DNA of 64,000 nt from Gaoshiqia sediminis (GCF_025907915.1 NZ_JAPAAF010000009.1:62001-126000); one strand, 5' to 3'; counted from the first letter of the stretch, positions 16,713 to 26,139 are shown. Numbers and translations: made by a program. Notes: generated by a model from the letters alone, not told the origin.

Positions 16713-19007
16713 ATGACAATCATACTTTTGATCATATTCCTTGGAGCTGCCGGCTCACTTTTAATCCCCCGCCAGCTCGACCGGCACAAGGGGATTTTGC
16801 TTTCCTTGCTGCCATTAACAGCCTTTGTGTTTTACCTGATCAAAGGGTATCACATGAAACAAGTTGGCCCGGAAATCACCAGCATTGCATGGCTGCCCCA
16901 GCTCGGACTAAATATCACCTGGCTATTTGACGGGGTCAGCTTGCTATTCCTTTTTCTGGTAAGCGGAATTGGCGTTCTCATCCTGATCTATTCCAACAGC
17001 TACATGAAACATGATGAAGGAAGACACCGCTTCTATTTTTTCATACTGCTTTTTATGGGCGCTATGCTGGGACTGGTACTTTCGGGCAACCTACTGGTGA
17101 TGTTCCTTTTTTGGGAACTGACCAGTTTTACTTCCTACTTTCTGATCAGTTTTAAACATGAGTACGACAAAGCCAGACAGGCTGCTATGCAATCACTACT
17201 GATCACCGTCATGGGCGGACTGGCGCTGTTCGCCGGCATCCTCCTTCTGGGACAAATGGGCGGGACCTACGAATTGGCAGAACTGGTAGAAAAAGGCCAT
17301 CTCATCCGTTTTCACCCGCATTACTTCCCGGCCCTGCTACTCATCCTTGCAGGGGTTGTGACCAAATCGGCCCAATTCCCGTTTCATTTTTGGTTGCCGG
17401 GGGCCATGCAGGCCCCATCGCCTGTAAGCGCTTACCTGCATTCGGCCACCATGGTGAAAGCCGGCATTTTTCTGCTGGCCCGCATGAGCCCGATAATGGG
17501 TGGCACCCCCGAATGGAAAATCCTGGTGAGCCTGATCGGCGGATTGACGATGTTTGTGGGCGCTTATCTGGCCATCACCCAAACCGACCTGAAAGCCATT
17601 CTGGCCTACACCACCATCAGCGCGCTCGGAACGTTGGTTTTGCTGTTCGGAATTGATACCCAGCTATCGGTAAAAGCGGCACTGATTTTCCTGATCGTAC
17701 ACGCATTTTACAAAGCGTCGTTGTTTATGGTTGCCGGAATGATCGATCACAAAACCGGCACGCGCGACATCAACCTGCTGGGTGGCTTGCGCCGACTGAT
17801 GCCCAAAACAACAGTGGTGACCGTGCTGGCTCTGCTTTCGATGGCCGGATTGCCGCCACTGCTGGGTTTTATCGGGAAGGAGCTGATTTATGAGGCAAAA
17901 ATACAAACACCGGGCATCGCCTCTGTGGTCCTGATCCTCGGAGTAGCATCGAACGTTTTTATGGTTTGGGTATCGGCCATGTTTGGCTATCGTACGTTCT
18001 TCGGCAAGTTGGGAACCACGCCCAAAGTAGCCAACGAAAAGGGTTGGGAATTACTGTTTGGGCCATCCGTATTGGCATTTGGCAGCTTGGCGCTGGGGCT
18101 TTTCACAAACAGCCTTGGGCAACTGATTGAACTGGCATTGAGTACTGTCCGGGCTCAACCCCTGCATGTCGAAATCCATTTATGGCATGGGTTCAACCAA
18201 GTTTTCCTGTTGAGCGTAATCACGGTTGCTGCCGGAGTATTCCTGTTCAGCATCAGGCAAAAATTATTGCCCGTGCTTGCCAAAATCAACAGCCGGTTCT
18301 TCGCCTACCGGTTTGCCGATTTGTTTAACCGCCTGCTTGATAACTTCGTGAAATTTTCAAAAAACAAAACAGCTGTCATTCAACATGGTTATCACCGGTT
18401 TTACCTGATGACCATTCTGGTTGTTGCCACGGCATTTGTCTGGTTTCAAATATACGTAACCCGGGGATGGGACATTCAATACGACTTTAGCCCGATACCA
18501 TTTTATGTACTGGTGCTTACACTGATCATGATTTTTTCAGCCCTGACGGCGGCCTTTGCCCAAAACCGACTTACAGCCATCATCTCCATGGGAGTAATTG
18601 GCTTTGGCATCGCCCTGATTTACTTGTTTTACGGAGCTGTTGACCTGGCCATTACTCAAATTTTGGCAGAAACACTCACGGTGGTACTTTTTGTCCTGGT
18701 TATTCAAAAAATGCCCCGGTATGCCAAATTTTCGTCCCGAAAGTCGCGGGTTCGCGATGCTATTATTGCCCTTTCGTCCGGAAGTTTTGTAACGATCCTG
18801 GTATTGAACGCCCTGCAAATTGACTACAACGACCCGATTTCTGATTTCTTTATTAAAAACAGTCTGCCGGGTGGCTTTGGCGAAAACGTGGTGAATGTAA
18901 TCCTCGTTGATTTTCGGGCGCTTGACACGCTGGGCGAAATTACCGTATTGTCGGTAGCTGCGCTGGGTGTTTATACACTCATCAAAATGAATAAAGTAAG
19001 AAAATAA
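16713..19007 (+). CDS. mrpA: Na+/H+ antiporter subunit MrpA
   Basis: MrpA is the large subunit of the seven-subunit Mrp sodium/proton antiporter, related to NuoL of complex I. The 764-residue protein is almost wholly membrane-spanning. It has the conserved glutamate in WELTSFTSYFLISF, the channel segment KSAQFPFHFWLPGAMQAPSPVSAYLHSATMVKAG and a lysine in HAFYKASLFM. The C-terminal part (about 590-764) carries the extra helices homologous to MbhD/MbhE that distinguish MrpA from MrpD. It begins the mrpABCDEFG order. Confidence 0.95.
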   Translation: MTIILLIIFLGAAGSLLIPRQLDRHKGILLSLLPLTAFVFYLIKGYHMKQVGPEITSIAWLPQLGLNITWLFDGVSLLFLFLVSGIGVLILIYSNSYMKHDEGRHRFYFFILLFMGAMLGLVLSGNLLVMFLFWELTSFTSYFLISFKHEYDKARQAAMQSLLITVMGGLALFAGILLLGQMGGTYELAELVEKGHLIRFHPHYFPALLLILAGVVTKSAQFPFHFWLPGAMQAPSPVSAYLHSATMVKAGIFLLARMSPIMGGTPEWKILVSLIGGLTMFVGAYLAITQTDLKAILAYTTISALGTLVLLFGIDTQLSVKAALIFLIVHAFYKASLFMVAGMIDHKTGTRDINLLGGLRRLMPKTTVVTVLALLSMAGLPPLLGFIGKELIYEAKIQTPGIASVVLILGVASNVFMVWVSAMFGYRTFFGKLGTTPKVANEKGWELLFGPSVLAFGSLALGLFTNSLGQLIELALSTVRAQPLHVEIHLWHGFNQVFLLSVITVAAGVFLFSIRQKLLPVLAKINSRFFAYRFADLFNRLLDNFVKFSKNKTAVIQHGYHRFYLMTILVVATAFVWFQIYVTRGWDIQYDFSPIPFYVLVLTLIMIFSALTAAFAQNRLTAIISMGVIGFGIALIYLFYGAVDLAITQILAETLTVVLFVLVIQKMPRYAKFSSRKSRVRDAIIALSSGSFVTILVLNALQIDYNDPISDFFIKNSLPGGFGENVVNVILVDFRALDTLGEITVLSVAALGVYTLIKMNKVRK

Positions 19008-19041
19008 GTATAGCAGTAAAAATTGCATTTAGACCCAGATT

Positions 19042-19467
19042 ATGAACTACACCATCTTAGTCATAGCTTTCAGGTACATCCGGTTCATCCTGGTGTTCTT
19101 TTCTATTCTGACGCTCTTCAGGGGACATAATCTTCCGGGGGGCGGATTTATTGGGGGATTGATGGCCAGCGGCGCTTTCATTTTCCAGGCATTGGCACTG
19201 GGGGTTCAAAGCAGCAAAAACTCGTTGCGCATAAAACCGTCCAAACTGATTGCTTCCGGTTTGTTTCTGGCCATTTTAAGCACCTTGCCCGGTTTTTTCG
19301 CAAAGGGAGTTTTTTTTGCGGGAACTTGGGTGAAAATACCGCTCTTGTTTGGAGCAACGTTAAAACTGGGCACCCCGCTACTGTTTGACACTGGAGTGTA
19401 TTTGAGTGTTACCGGAGTTGTTCTTCTTTTAATTTTCACGTTAATGGAGGAATGGAAATGGAATTAA
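19042..19467 (+). CDS. mrpB: Na+/H+ antiporter subunit MrpB
   Basis: This 141-residue membrane protein has four hydrophobic segments and the MrpB signature FRGHNLPGGGFIGGLMASGAF near residues 27-48. It overlaps the start of mrpC by 16 bases, which argues for translational coupling inside the operon. Confidence 0.93.
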   Translation: MNYTILVIAFRYIRFILVFFSILTLFRGHNLPGGGFIGGLMASGAFIFQALALGVQSSKNSLRIKPSKLIASGLFLAILSTLPGFFAKGVFFAGTWVKIPLLFGATLKLGTPLLFDTGVYLSVTGVVLLLIFTLMEEWKWN

Positions 19468-19802
19468 TGCTGGCTTTACTAATTGGAATCCTCTTTACCG
19501 TAGGTGTTTACCTATTGCTTCGGCGCAGTGTGCTGAAGCTGGTGCTGGGCATCATTTTTATCGGCAACGCCATCAACCTGATCATTTTTGTGGCCTCTGG
19601 GCTGGTTGCAGGCAAACCTCCGTTTGTAACCGGACAGGAACCCGAACCGGAAATGGCCGACCCGCTGCCCCAAGCGCTAATCCTGACTGCAATTGTCATT
19701 AGCTTTGGGATTGTTGCGTTTACCCTAGCCTTGAAATACAAATATTTTTCGCTGACTAATACAGACGATTTGGACCAGTTAACAGAAACGGAGAACGAAT
19801 GA
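19452..19802 (+). CDS. mrpC: Na+/H+ antiporter subunit MrpC
   Basis: The 116-residue protein resembles NuoK: three membrane segments, with IIFIGNAINLIIFV in the second and PQALILTAIVISFGIVAFTLAL in the third. It overlaps mrpB by 16 bases and mrpD by four. The acidic C-terminal tail (DDLDQLTETENE) is cytoplasmic in known homologues. Confidence 0.94.
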   Translation: MEMELMLALLIGILFTVGVYLLLRRSVLKLVLGIIFIGNAINLIIFVASGLVAGKPPFVTGQEPEPEMADPLPQALILTAIVISFGIVAFTLALKYKYFSLTNTDDLDQLTETENE

Positions 19803-21280
19803 TGATCGCTTTACCCATATTATTTCCCTTATTCATGGCTGTTTTGTTGTTGATGAACCGGAGCCATAACTACCAGAAAGTAGTCGGTATTGCCGGTTCT
19901 CTGTTTACCTTTGGAATAGCCCTGGCCTTGTTTGTTACCGTGCAACGCTGCGGCATACAAGTACTTCAGGCTGGCGGATGGGAAGCGCCCTACGGAATTA
20001 CCCTGGTGGTTGACAAATTAAGTGCGCTGATGCTGCTAATATCCGGTTTTATTGGCGTGGCTGTTGCTGTTTATGCAGCTAGTTTCGTCCCGTCAGCATT
20101 AATTTCGGGACGTTTCTACTTGTTTTTCCACAGCCTGATGATGGGTGTAAACGGCGCCTTTATTACCGGCGACGTTTTCAACCTGTATGTATGGTTTGAG
20201 GTAATGCTGATGTCGTCGTTTGTGCTGATCACACTTGGCAGCAAACGCATCCAGTTGAAGGGCGGCATCAAATACCTGAGCATGAACCTGCTCGCTTCGC
20301 TTTTCTTTTTGGCAGGCATTGGCCTGTTATACGGAAAAACCGGAACACTCAACATGGCCCATCTCGCAGATATTCTTCGCAATGACTCGCACCCGCTACT
20401 GATGAACACTTCGGCCATGCTGTTCTTTGTCGGTTTTGGAATCAAAGCGGCGGTTTTCCCTTTCTTCTTTTGGCTTCCCTCATCGTATTACACGCCGCCG
20501 GTGGCCATCACGGCCTTTTTTGCAGCCTTGCTCACCAAGGTGGGCGTATATGCCATGATCCGTTTCTTCACCCTGTTTTTTGTGCAGGACCCCATTTTCT
20601 GGCATAACCTGTTGCTGGCCATTGCCGGGCTTACCATGCTGATTGGCGGTATGGCCGCCGCTTCACAATACGAAATCCGCCAGATTTTATCATTCCACAT
20701 CATCAGCCAAATCGGGTATATGATCTTCGGGCTTGGGGTTTTCACCCCGTTGGCCATTGCAGGGGCTGTATATTTTATGATCCATAATATGCTGGCAAAA
20801 ACCAACACCTTCCTGATTGCCGGTTTAATTCACCGTATGCGGGGGACCTATCAACTAAAAAGTATGGGGGGATTGTATAAAAGCTACCCCCTATTGGCAG
20901 TTCTCTTTTTAATACCGGCTTTTGCCCTGGCCGGGGTTCCTCCGCTCCCCGGCTTCTTCGGCAAACTCTTCCTGATCAAAGCCGGTTTTGAGGCGGGCCG
21001 GTTTCTGGTATCGGGGGTAGCCGTTGTTACCGGCATCCTCACGCTGTTTTCCATGATCAAAATCTGGAACGAAGCCTTTTTCAAACAATCACCAACAGAA
21101 ATACACGAAGAATGTCAACATGAAAAATTACGTTTTGCCGAACTGCTACCTTCGATCATGCTGGCTAGCGGCACACTGGCCTTGGGCTTGGGGGCCGGAT
21201 ACCTGTATGATTTTTTTATTGAAATGGGAGAGCAATTGCTCGACAGTACCCAATACATCAACCTGGTATTAAATAAATAG
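19799..21280 (+). CDS. mrpD: Na+/H+ antiporter subunit MrpD
   Basis: This 493-residue NuoN/NuoM-like subunit has about 14 membrane segments. The key glutamate is in NLYVWFEVMLMSSFVLITLG, and the channel segment reads KAAVFPFFFWLPSSYYTPPVAITAFFAALLTKVG. It starts within the last codons of mrpC (four-base overlap), consistent with a single transcript. Confidence 0.95.
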   Translation: MMIALPILFPLFMAVLLLMNRSHNYQKVVGIAGSLFTFGIALALFVTVQRCGIQVLQAGGWEAPYGITLVVDKLSALMLLISGFIGVAVAVYAASFVPSALISGRFYLFFHSLMMGVNGAFITGDVFNLYVWFEVMLMSSFVLITLGSKRIQLKGGIKYLSMNLLASLFFLAGIGLLYGKTGTLNMAHLADILRNDSHPLLMNTSAMLFFVGFGIKAAVFPFFFWLPSSYYTPPVAITAFFAALLTKVGVYAMIRFFTLFFVQDPIFWHNLLLAIAGLTMLIGGMAAASQYEIRQILSFHIISQIGYMIFGLGVFTPLAIAGAVYFMIHNMLAKTNTFLIAGLIHRMRGTYQLKSMGGLYKSYPLLAVLFLIPAFALAGVPPLPGFFGKLFLIKAGFEAGRFLVSGVAVVTGILTLFSMIKIWNEAFFKQSPTEIHEECQHEKLRFAELLPSIMLASGTLALGLGAGYLYDFFIEMGEQLLDSTQYINLVLNK

Positions 21281-21284
21281 AGCT

Positions 21285-21617
21285 ATGCGAATCTTTATAT
21301 TTACCGGTCGTTTTCTTGCCTTTGCGGGCTTCTTCCTGCGTAAGTTGGTCGCTGCCAATTTATTTATCGCATACGACCTGATTACCCCGGGGTTGAAAAT
21401 TAAACCTGCCCTGTTTTCGGTTCCGCTCATCCTGCGTTCTGATTTGCAAATTTTACTGCTCGTCAACCTGATATCGATGACCCCCGGAAGCTTGGCCGTG
21501 GATGTTGAACCAAACAAAAAGGCAATTCTGATACATTCGATGTATACCGAAGATTTGGACAAGTCCATCGCCGAGGTGAACGAATTTCAAGAACGGATTA
21601 AAAACTTATTTGTATGA
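21285..21617 (+). CDS. mrpE: Na+/H+ antiporter subunit MrpE, short form
   Basis: The C-terminal MrpE domain is clear: LKIKPALFSVPLILRSDLQILLLVNLISMTPGSLAVDV, then IHSMYTEDLDKSIAEVNEFQERI. At 110 residues it is about 45 shorter than the usual 155-160, because the N-terminal pair of membrane helices is missing or reduced to one segment (residues 5-32). No upstream in-frame extension is possible, since mrpD ends four bases before. Whether this is a natural short form or a loss is unresolved. Confidence 0.85.
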   Translation: MRIFIFTGRFLAFAGFFLRKLVAANLFIAYDLITPGLKIKPALFSVPLILRSDLQILLLVNLISMTPGSLAVDVEPNKKAILIHSMYTEDLDKSIAEVNEFQERIKNLFV

Positions 21618-21895
21618 CAACACCTGCCCTGTTAGTTGTAATGAAAATAACCATCGGCCTGTTGATGGTTGCTTTTGTGCTCGTGCTTATTCGCCTGGCA
21701 AAGGGCCCCCATCTATATGATCGGGTAGTAGCCTTCGACCTGATCACCTCTCTGGTGGCTGGTATTGCCCTGGTTTACGGCATGTTGAACGATGTGCCCT
21801 TTTTCATGGATGTGGCCGTGATCATCTTTTTGATTTCGTTCCTCGGAACAGTGGCCATTTCAAAATATTTATCCAAAAATGAACCCCATGAGTAA
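21614..21895 (+). CDS. mrpF: Na+/H+ antiporter subunit MrpF
   Basis: This 93-residue protein has three membrane segments and the MrpF signature RLAKGPHLYDRVVAFDLITSLVAG, whose aspartate is conserved and needed for transport in studied homologues. It overlaps both neighbours by a few bases. Confidence 0.94.
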   Translation: MTTPALLVVMKITIGLLMVAFVLVLIRLAKGPHLYDRVVAFDLITSLVAGIALVYGMLNDVPFFMDVAVIIFLISFLGTVAISKYLSKNEPHE

Positions 21896-22181
21896 TTTTA
21901 TCATCACCCTATTCCTATTGATTGGTGCCTTTTTCATGGTAGTTGCAGCTATCGGAATGGTGAGGCTACCCGACTTATACACCCGCATACATGCCGCCAC
22001 CAAAGCCACCTCTTTCGGATTGATGTTTTTGCTCCTGGCCGGAAGTATCTATTTTGACAGTTGGACCACCGTGGTTAAATCCATCCTGCTCATGATTTTC
22101 ATCTACCTGACAGCTCCGCTGGCAGCCAGCTCAATTGCAAAAACAACAAAAAACCTGGATAACGAGGAGGATCTGGATTAG
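21879..22181 (+). CDS. mrpG: Na+/H+ antiporter subunit MrpG
   Basis: The 100-residue protein has three membrane segments and the typical IGMVRLPDLYTRIHAATKATSFG motif near residues 25-47. It overlaps mrpF by 17 bases and is the last mrp gene; a 175-base gap without recognised signals separates it from nhaA. Confidence 0.94.
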   Translation: MNPMSNFIITLFLLIGAFFMVVAAIGMVRLPDLYTRIHAATKATSFGLMFLLLAGSIYFDSWTTVVKSILLMIFIYLTAPLAASSIAKTTKNLDNEEDLD

Positions 22182-22356
22182 CCCAAAACGAATGCAGAAC
22201 AACAGGAAATCTCCTCGTGATCCCAGCAAAAACATCGTGCTGGACCTCAGTCAAAAAATGTTAGCTAAATATTAAATCGATCACATACCGGCAATTCACG
22301 GAATCTTTCCTCAGAAGATTTGCGTTTTTTTTACAGAATTTTTTGAACAGACATAT

Positions 22357-23652
22357 ATGAAGAAATTTTTAACCGAATCATTTGACCGTTTTTTTAAGCA
22401 AGAAACCTCTTCCAGCGTGCTCCTGCTAGGTGTGACCGTTTTAACACTATTCTTTGTCAACGTTGGTTACTATGATCCTTATTTTGAACTACTCCTCGAA
22501 AAATTCACGGTTGGAATTTCCAATTTTGTTCTGTCAAAATCACTCGTGCTGTGGATCAACGATGGACTGATGGCCATCTTCTTCTTTGTGATTGGCTTGG
22601 AAATTAAACGTGAAATTATGGTTGGTGAACTTTCGTCCTTCAAAAAGGCAAGTTTACCGGTATTTGCCGCATTGGGAGGAATGTTATTCCCAATATTAAT
22701 TTTCAGCAACCTAAACCAAACTCCGGAAACTGCCAGTGGTTGGGCTATCCCTATGGCAACCGATATTGCGTTTACGCTAGGAATTCTTAAGCTACTTGGC
22801 AAGCGTGTGCCCTATGGATTGAAGGTTTTTCTTACGGCCTTTGCCATCGTTGACGACTTAGGAGCCATCGTGGTAATCGCCATTTTTTACAGCGCCTCCA
22901 TTCATTGGAACCTGATTCTTTTCGCCCTTGGAATTTTTGGACTACTTCTATTAATGACTCGCATCGGCTTGTACTCAAAATATATTTATTCTCTGGCAGG
23001 TGTGCTTATCTGGATACTTTTCCTGAAATCAGGCATCCATGCCACCTTGGCAGGAGTGCTGATAGCCTTTGCCATCCCTATCCGAAAATATATAAAACCA
23101 TACCACTTTCAGCAAGAGATGAAGAATGCCCTGGAGAGTTTTAATCTTGTGTCGACCCCAAAAGACACCCGTTATATCCTTTCTCATAACCAAATCGGAG
23201 CTATCGACCGAATTGAGGAGCTGACGGAACAGATTCAATCTCCGTTGCAAAATATAGAACACCGGATGCACGGCTGGGTGGCATTTCTAATTATGCCGAT
23301 ATTTGCATTTGCCAATGCGGGGGTATTGATTAATGAACAGAGTTTTTCGAATATTCAGCTATCGCTGATCATAGCCGCAAGCTTAATTTTTGGAAACCTC
23401 ATCGGCATTAGCTTGTTTTCATTTGGAGCCATCAAACTTAAACTGGCCAGCATGCCCGAAAACACGAGTTTCAAGCAGCTTGCAATTACCGGACTGATGG
23501 GTGGTGTTGGTTTTACTATGTCATTGTTTATCACCAACCTATCATATGCAGAACAAGCCTATATTGATGCCTCAAAAATTGGCATTCTGTTAGGATCAAC
23601 AATTGCCGGAGTTTTAGGATATTTTTTACTGAAATCGACACTAAAAAAATAA
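22357..23652 (+). CDS. nhaA: Na+/H+ antiporter NhaA
   Basis: NhaA exchanges external protons for internal Na+ at alkaline pH. The 431-residue protein has about 11-12 membrane segments and the transport aspartates in PMATDIAFTLGIL and FAIVDDLGAIVVIAIFY (the D133 and D163/D164 positions of the E. coli enzyme). A cytoplasmic loop of about 60 residues (from EMKNALESFN to HRMHGW) is longer than in E. coli and is seen in many Bacteroidota homologues. Adjacent to the Mrp operon, it gives the cell two unrelated sodium exporters. Confidence 0.96.
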   Translation: MKKFLTESFDRFFKQETSSSVLLLGVTVLTLFFVNVGYYDPYFELLLEKFTVGISNFVLSKSLVLWINDGLMAIFFFVIGLEIKREIMVGELSSFKKASLPVFAALGGMLFPILIFSNLNQTPETASGWAIPMATDIAFTLGILKLLGKRVPYGLKVFLTAFAIVDDLGAIVVIAIFYSASIHWNLILFALGIFGLLLLMTRIGLYSKYIYSLAGVLIWILFLKSGIHATLAGVLIAFAIPIRKYIKPYHFQQEMKNALESFNLVSTPKDTRYILSHNQIGAIDRIEELTEQIQSPLQNIEHRMHGWVAFLIMPIFAFANAGVLINEQSFSNIQLSLIIAASLIFGNLIGISLFSFGAIKLKLASMPENTSFKQLAITGLMGGVGFTMSLFITNLSYAEQAYIDASKIGILLGSTIAGVLGYFLLKSTLKK

Positions 23653-23663
23653 AAGCATCAAAA

Positions 23664-23704
23664 ATCCCTTAACCAAACTGGACCTTCCGGCTTGATTAAG
23701 GGAT
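23664..23704 (-). terminator. Hairpin between convergent nhaA and membrane gene
   Basis: ATCCCTTAA and TTAAGGGAT form the arms (one extra mismatch further in). The minus-strand side is followed by TTTTTG, so it serves the minus-strand gene best; on the plus side the tail is A-rich. Confidence 0.65.
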
Positions 23705-23718
23705 AAAACAAATAACTG

Positions 23719-24012
23719 TCAGTTAATCCCTTTGAACCAGTCCTGAAAATAGGTTCCCACCACCGGAATCTCCTTCTTTTCCTGTTGGATAGCTCCGATA
23801 AGACTAATAATCCAAAGTACCAATACAATAATCCCGATAACGATACGCAACGCTGGAATTAGTGTTCCCACCAGGCCCAGCAGATAAATGCCAAGGGTTT
23901 GCCGAAGGTAGAAAGAAGTCAGATCATCTTTTTCCGAATTGTTCAAAATCAGCGAAACAATCCAGCCCACCAGGGTAAGGTGTGCAACTATTGATTTAAG
24001 TTGTGCGTTCAT
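23719..24012 (-). CDS. Small membrane protein, DUF4870/Tic20-like
   Basis: The 97-residue protein starts at ATG 24012 (MNAQLKSIVAHLTLVGWIVSL); an earlier start would add 30 polar residues that look non-coding. It has an amphipathic first helix with AHLTLVGWI, a loop SEKDDLTSFYLRQTLGIYL, and two further membrane segments. The pattern of histidine in helix 1 and F-LRQTLGI in helix 2 recalls DUF4870 proteins such as the one at 35780. It follows the DMT exporter gene by 40 bases, so the two may be cotranscribed. Function unknown. Confidence 0.75.
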   Translation of the reverse strand: MNAQLKSIVAHLTLVGWIVSLILNNSEKDDLTSFYLRQTLGIYLLGLVGTLIPALRIVIGIIVLVLWIISLIGAIQQEKKEIPVVGTYFQDWFKGIN

Positions 24013-24052
24013 GCGACATTTTTTTGGGTGAATACTTCGATTTCCCTGCAAA

Positions 24053-24967
24053 TTACAAAAAGAATATGGCCACTCCAAGTACGGTGACTGCCGCCCCTGC
24101 AATTTCTTTCCAATTCACCTTTTCCTTAAAAATTAGGATAGCCGGAGGAATAATGAGCACCGGCACAATGGACATAATAGTGGCCGAAATACCAGCTTTG
24201 GTATGCTGAATAGACAGCAGCGAAAATGAAACCCCCAGAAACGGACCAAAAAAAGAGCCAAGCGTGATGCGCTTCATGGCGGAGGTGTTTTTCAGGGCGC
24301 CCCAAACCCGCCCGTACCGTTTCAACACGAATATCAATACCGCAAACCCGACAATTCCGGTGAGTACCCGGATTTGAGAAGCGGCAAAGGCATTGTAATC
24401 GCCCATCCCCTTTTTGCTCAGTACCAGTCCGGCAGCTTGCCCAAGCGCCCCGCCCAGAGCAAGCAGGATGCCCGGCAGCGAATAAGCCGAAGTCAACCGT
24501 CGGCGGATGGCCTCCTCGCCTTGCAGCGACTTGTTTTCCCGTTTCAGAATGACCATACTGATGCCCGCCAGCGTAACGGCCATCCCCAGCCAGTTCATTG
24601 GCGAAAGCACTTCACCCAACATAAAATACGAAATGAACGCTGTGAAGGGCGGGGTCATGGCCATGATGAGCATGGAAATGCGGGCGCCAATGATCACGAA
24701 AGCCTGAAACAACAGCAAGTCGCCAATAACAAAACCCACCAGGCCCGACAACATGAGCCACATCCAGCTTTCGGCACTGGCATCAAACGGAAACCACATG
24801 CCGCGGGTAACCTGCGTGTACACCGCATAGATGAAAAACGCGATCACCAACCTGATCAGATTAACGGCCAACGAACCGACCTTTTTCCCCGCCGACTCAA
24901 ATGCCATGCTGGTCACTGTCCAGAAAACAGCCGTTAATAAAGCGGCAATCTCACCAAAATATGCCAT
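24053..24967 (-). CDS. DMT-superfamily (EamA) transporter
   Basis: The 304-residue protein has ten predicted membrane helices in two EamA repeats (about 5-135 and 155-300). The start is placed at ATG 24967 (MAYFGEIAALLTAVFW) because the residues before it are polar. Motifs include LLFQAFVIIGARISMLIMAMTPPFTAFISYF and the matching second-repeat SIQHTKAGISATIMSIVPVLIIP. Such carriers export amino acids or other metabolites; the substrate cannot be told from sequence. Confidence 0.9.
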   Translation of the reverse strand: MAYFGEIAALLTAVFWTVTSMAFESAGKKVGSLAVNLIRLVIAFFIYAVYTQVTRGMWFPFDASAESWMWLMLSGLVGFVIGDLLLFQAFVIIGARISMLIMAMTPPFTAFISYFMLGEVLSPMNWLGMAVTLAGISMVILKRENKSLQGEEAIRRRLTSAYSLPGILLALGGALGQAAGLVLSKKGMGDYNAFAASQIRVLTGIVGFAVLIFVLKRYGRVWGALKNTSAMKRITLGSFFGPFLGVSFSLLSIQHTKAGISATIMSIVPVLIIPPAILIFKEKVNWKEIAGAAVTVLGVAIFFL

Positions 24968-25184
24968 AAATATTATTTCAATTTTATGAATGAAAGGGTA
25001 TTTCTGCAAATGTTATTTTGATTCAGTCTCAAACCCAACAGGAAAGCTGGAAAAACTCCCCAACAGCTGCAAATATGATTTTGAATGCTCAAAATTAGTA
25101 AGATTTTAGTCATCCTTTTTATATTTCAGCAGATGATGTTTATTTTAACCAGACAATGATGAAAGAACAAAAAGCTCTGACAGA

Positions 25185-25757
25185 ATGAAGATATTGATAA
25201 TCAACAGCGCCGAAGCCAAGATCCGCGAATTTGTCACCCCCATCGAAAAGATTTTAACCACAGCACGTTCTAATGCGCAAATGATAAACTACCGGGAATG
25301 CTCAAATATTAACTTAAATTCTTTTGACGGTATCATCGTTTCCGGATCGCCACAGGGCGATGATATTGTGGAGCACCACCAACCGTATTTTCAATGGCTG
25401 AAAACTTATAAAAAACCCGTTTTGGGCATTTGCGCCGGACATCACATTACCGGGTTTATGTTCGGGGCCAACTATTTGCGGAACGTTGAGCCCGAATCGG
25501 GTAATTGCCTTGTGGAAGTACTGAAAGAAGATCCGCTTTTTTATGGCTTGCCCAAAAGCCTGCTGGTCAGGCAAATGCACAACGACTCGATCACCCTGCC
25601 CGATCAGTTCATCCACCTGGCCCAATCCACAATATGTTTCAACCAGGCCATGCGCCACAGCAACAAACCGTTGTACACCTTGCAATTCCATCCCGAATTT
25701 CTGAACCCCGAAATCATTCTGAATTTTATATCCATCTGTAAAAAACACGAGGACTGA
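25185..25757 (+). CDS. Class I glutamine amidotransferase-like protein
   Basis: The 190-residue protein has the Rossmann-like GATase1 fold. The triad residues are visible: Cys83 in GICAGHH, and His169 and Glu171 in LQFHPEF. The segment IIVSGSPQGDD at 50-60 forms the oxyanion region. It is the length of a stand-alone amidotransferase and resembles the GuaA glutaminase domain, but no synthetase partner lies beside it. The physiological amide acceptor is unknown. Confidence 0.85.
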   Translation: MKILIINSAEAKIREFVTPIEKILTTARSNAQMINYRECSNINLNSFDGIIVSGSPQGDDIVEHHQPYFQWLKTYKKPVLGICAGHHITGFMFGANYLRNVEPESGNCLVEVLKEDPLFYGLPKSLLVRQMHNDSITLPDQFIHLAQSTICFNQAMRHSNKPLYTLQFHPEFLNPEIILNFISICKKHED

Positions 25758-25998
25758 CAATAAAATATTCATCATCCGTCCAAAAACAACAGTTTATCCT
25801 TATCTTTAGCCCCTTCATAACACGACAACCCCGTTCATTACAGGATAAAAACATTGTTCTTCGGAACAATACCAGAATAGAAGATTTGACTTCTTTTTTG
25901 TTACTCATGATTGAAAGGCCGACTAACCACCGGCCTTTCTTGTTTCTCACCATTACTGACCCGCCAGAAGACCGTTACTTCAACTTCAATTCAAATAT
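25758..25998 (+). other. Intergenic region with an orphan hairpin at 25913-25939
   Basis: A 9-base stem GAAAGGCCG / CGGCCTTTC with a 9-base loop lies at 25913-25939 and is followed by TTGTTTC. It is terminator-like on the plus strand, but 155 bases beyond the upstream gene. No gene was recognised between the amidotransferase and the hairpin. Confidence 0.5.
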
Positions 25999-26139
25999 AT
26001 GATCGAATTGACAACAGGCGGAATAATTGCCTGGTCAATTCTTTTTGCCTGTACCGGCTACTTGTTGTACCTGCTAATATTAAATTTCAGTCAATCATTA
26101 AAAAACAATAAACATTCTCTAACACAAAGCGTAGGATAA
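25999..26139 (+). CDS. Small single-span membrane protein (46 residues)
   Basis: The frame starts MIELTTGGIIAWSILFACTG and continues YLLYLLILNFSQSL, giving one hydrophobic helix of about 24 residues (8-31), then a basic polar tail ending in SVG. It ends 25 bases before the next gene on the same strand, so the two may share a transcript. It is too short to assign to a family. The case rests on the clean membrane profile and spacing; it could be chance. Confidence 0.4.
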   Translation: MIELTTGGIIAWSILFACTGYLLYLLILNFSQSLKNNKHSLTQSVG

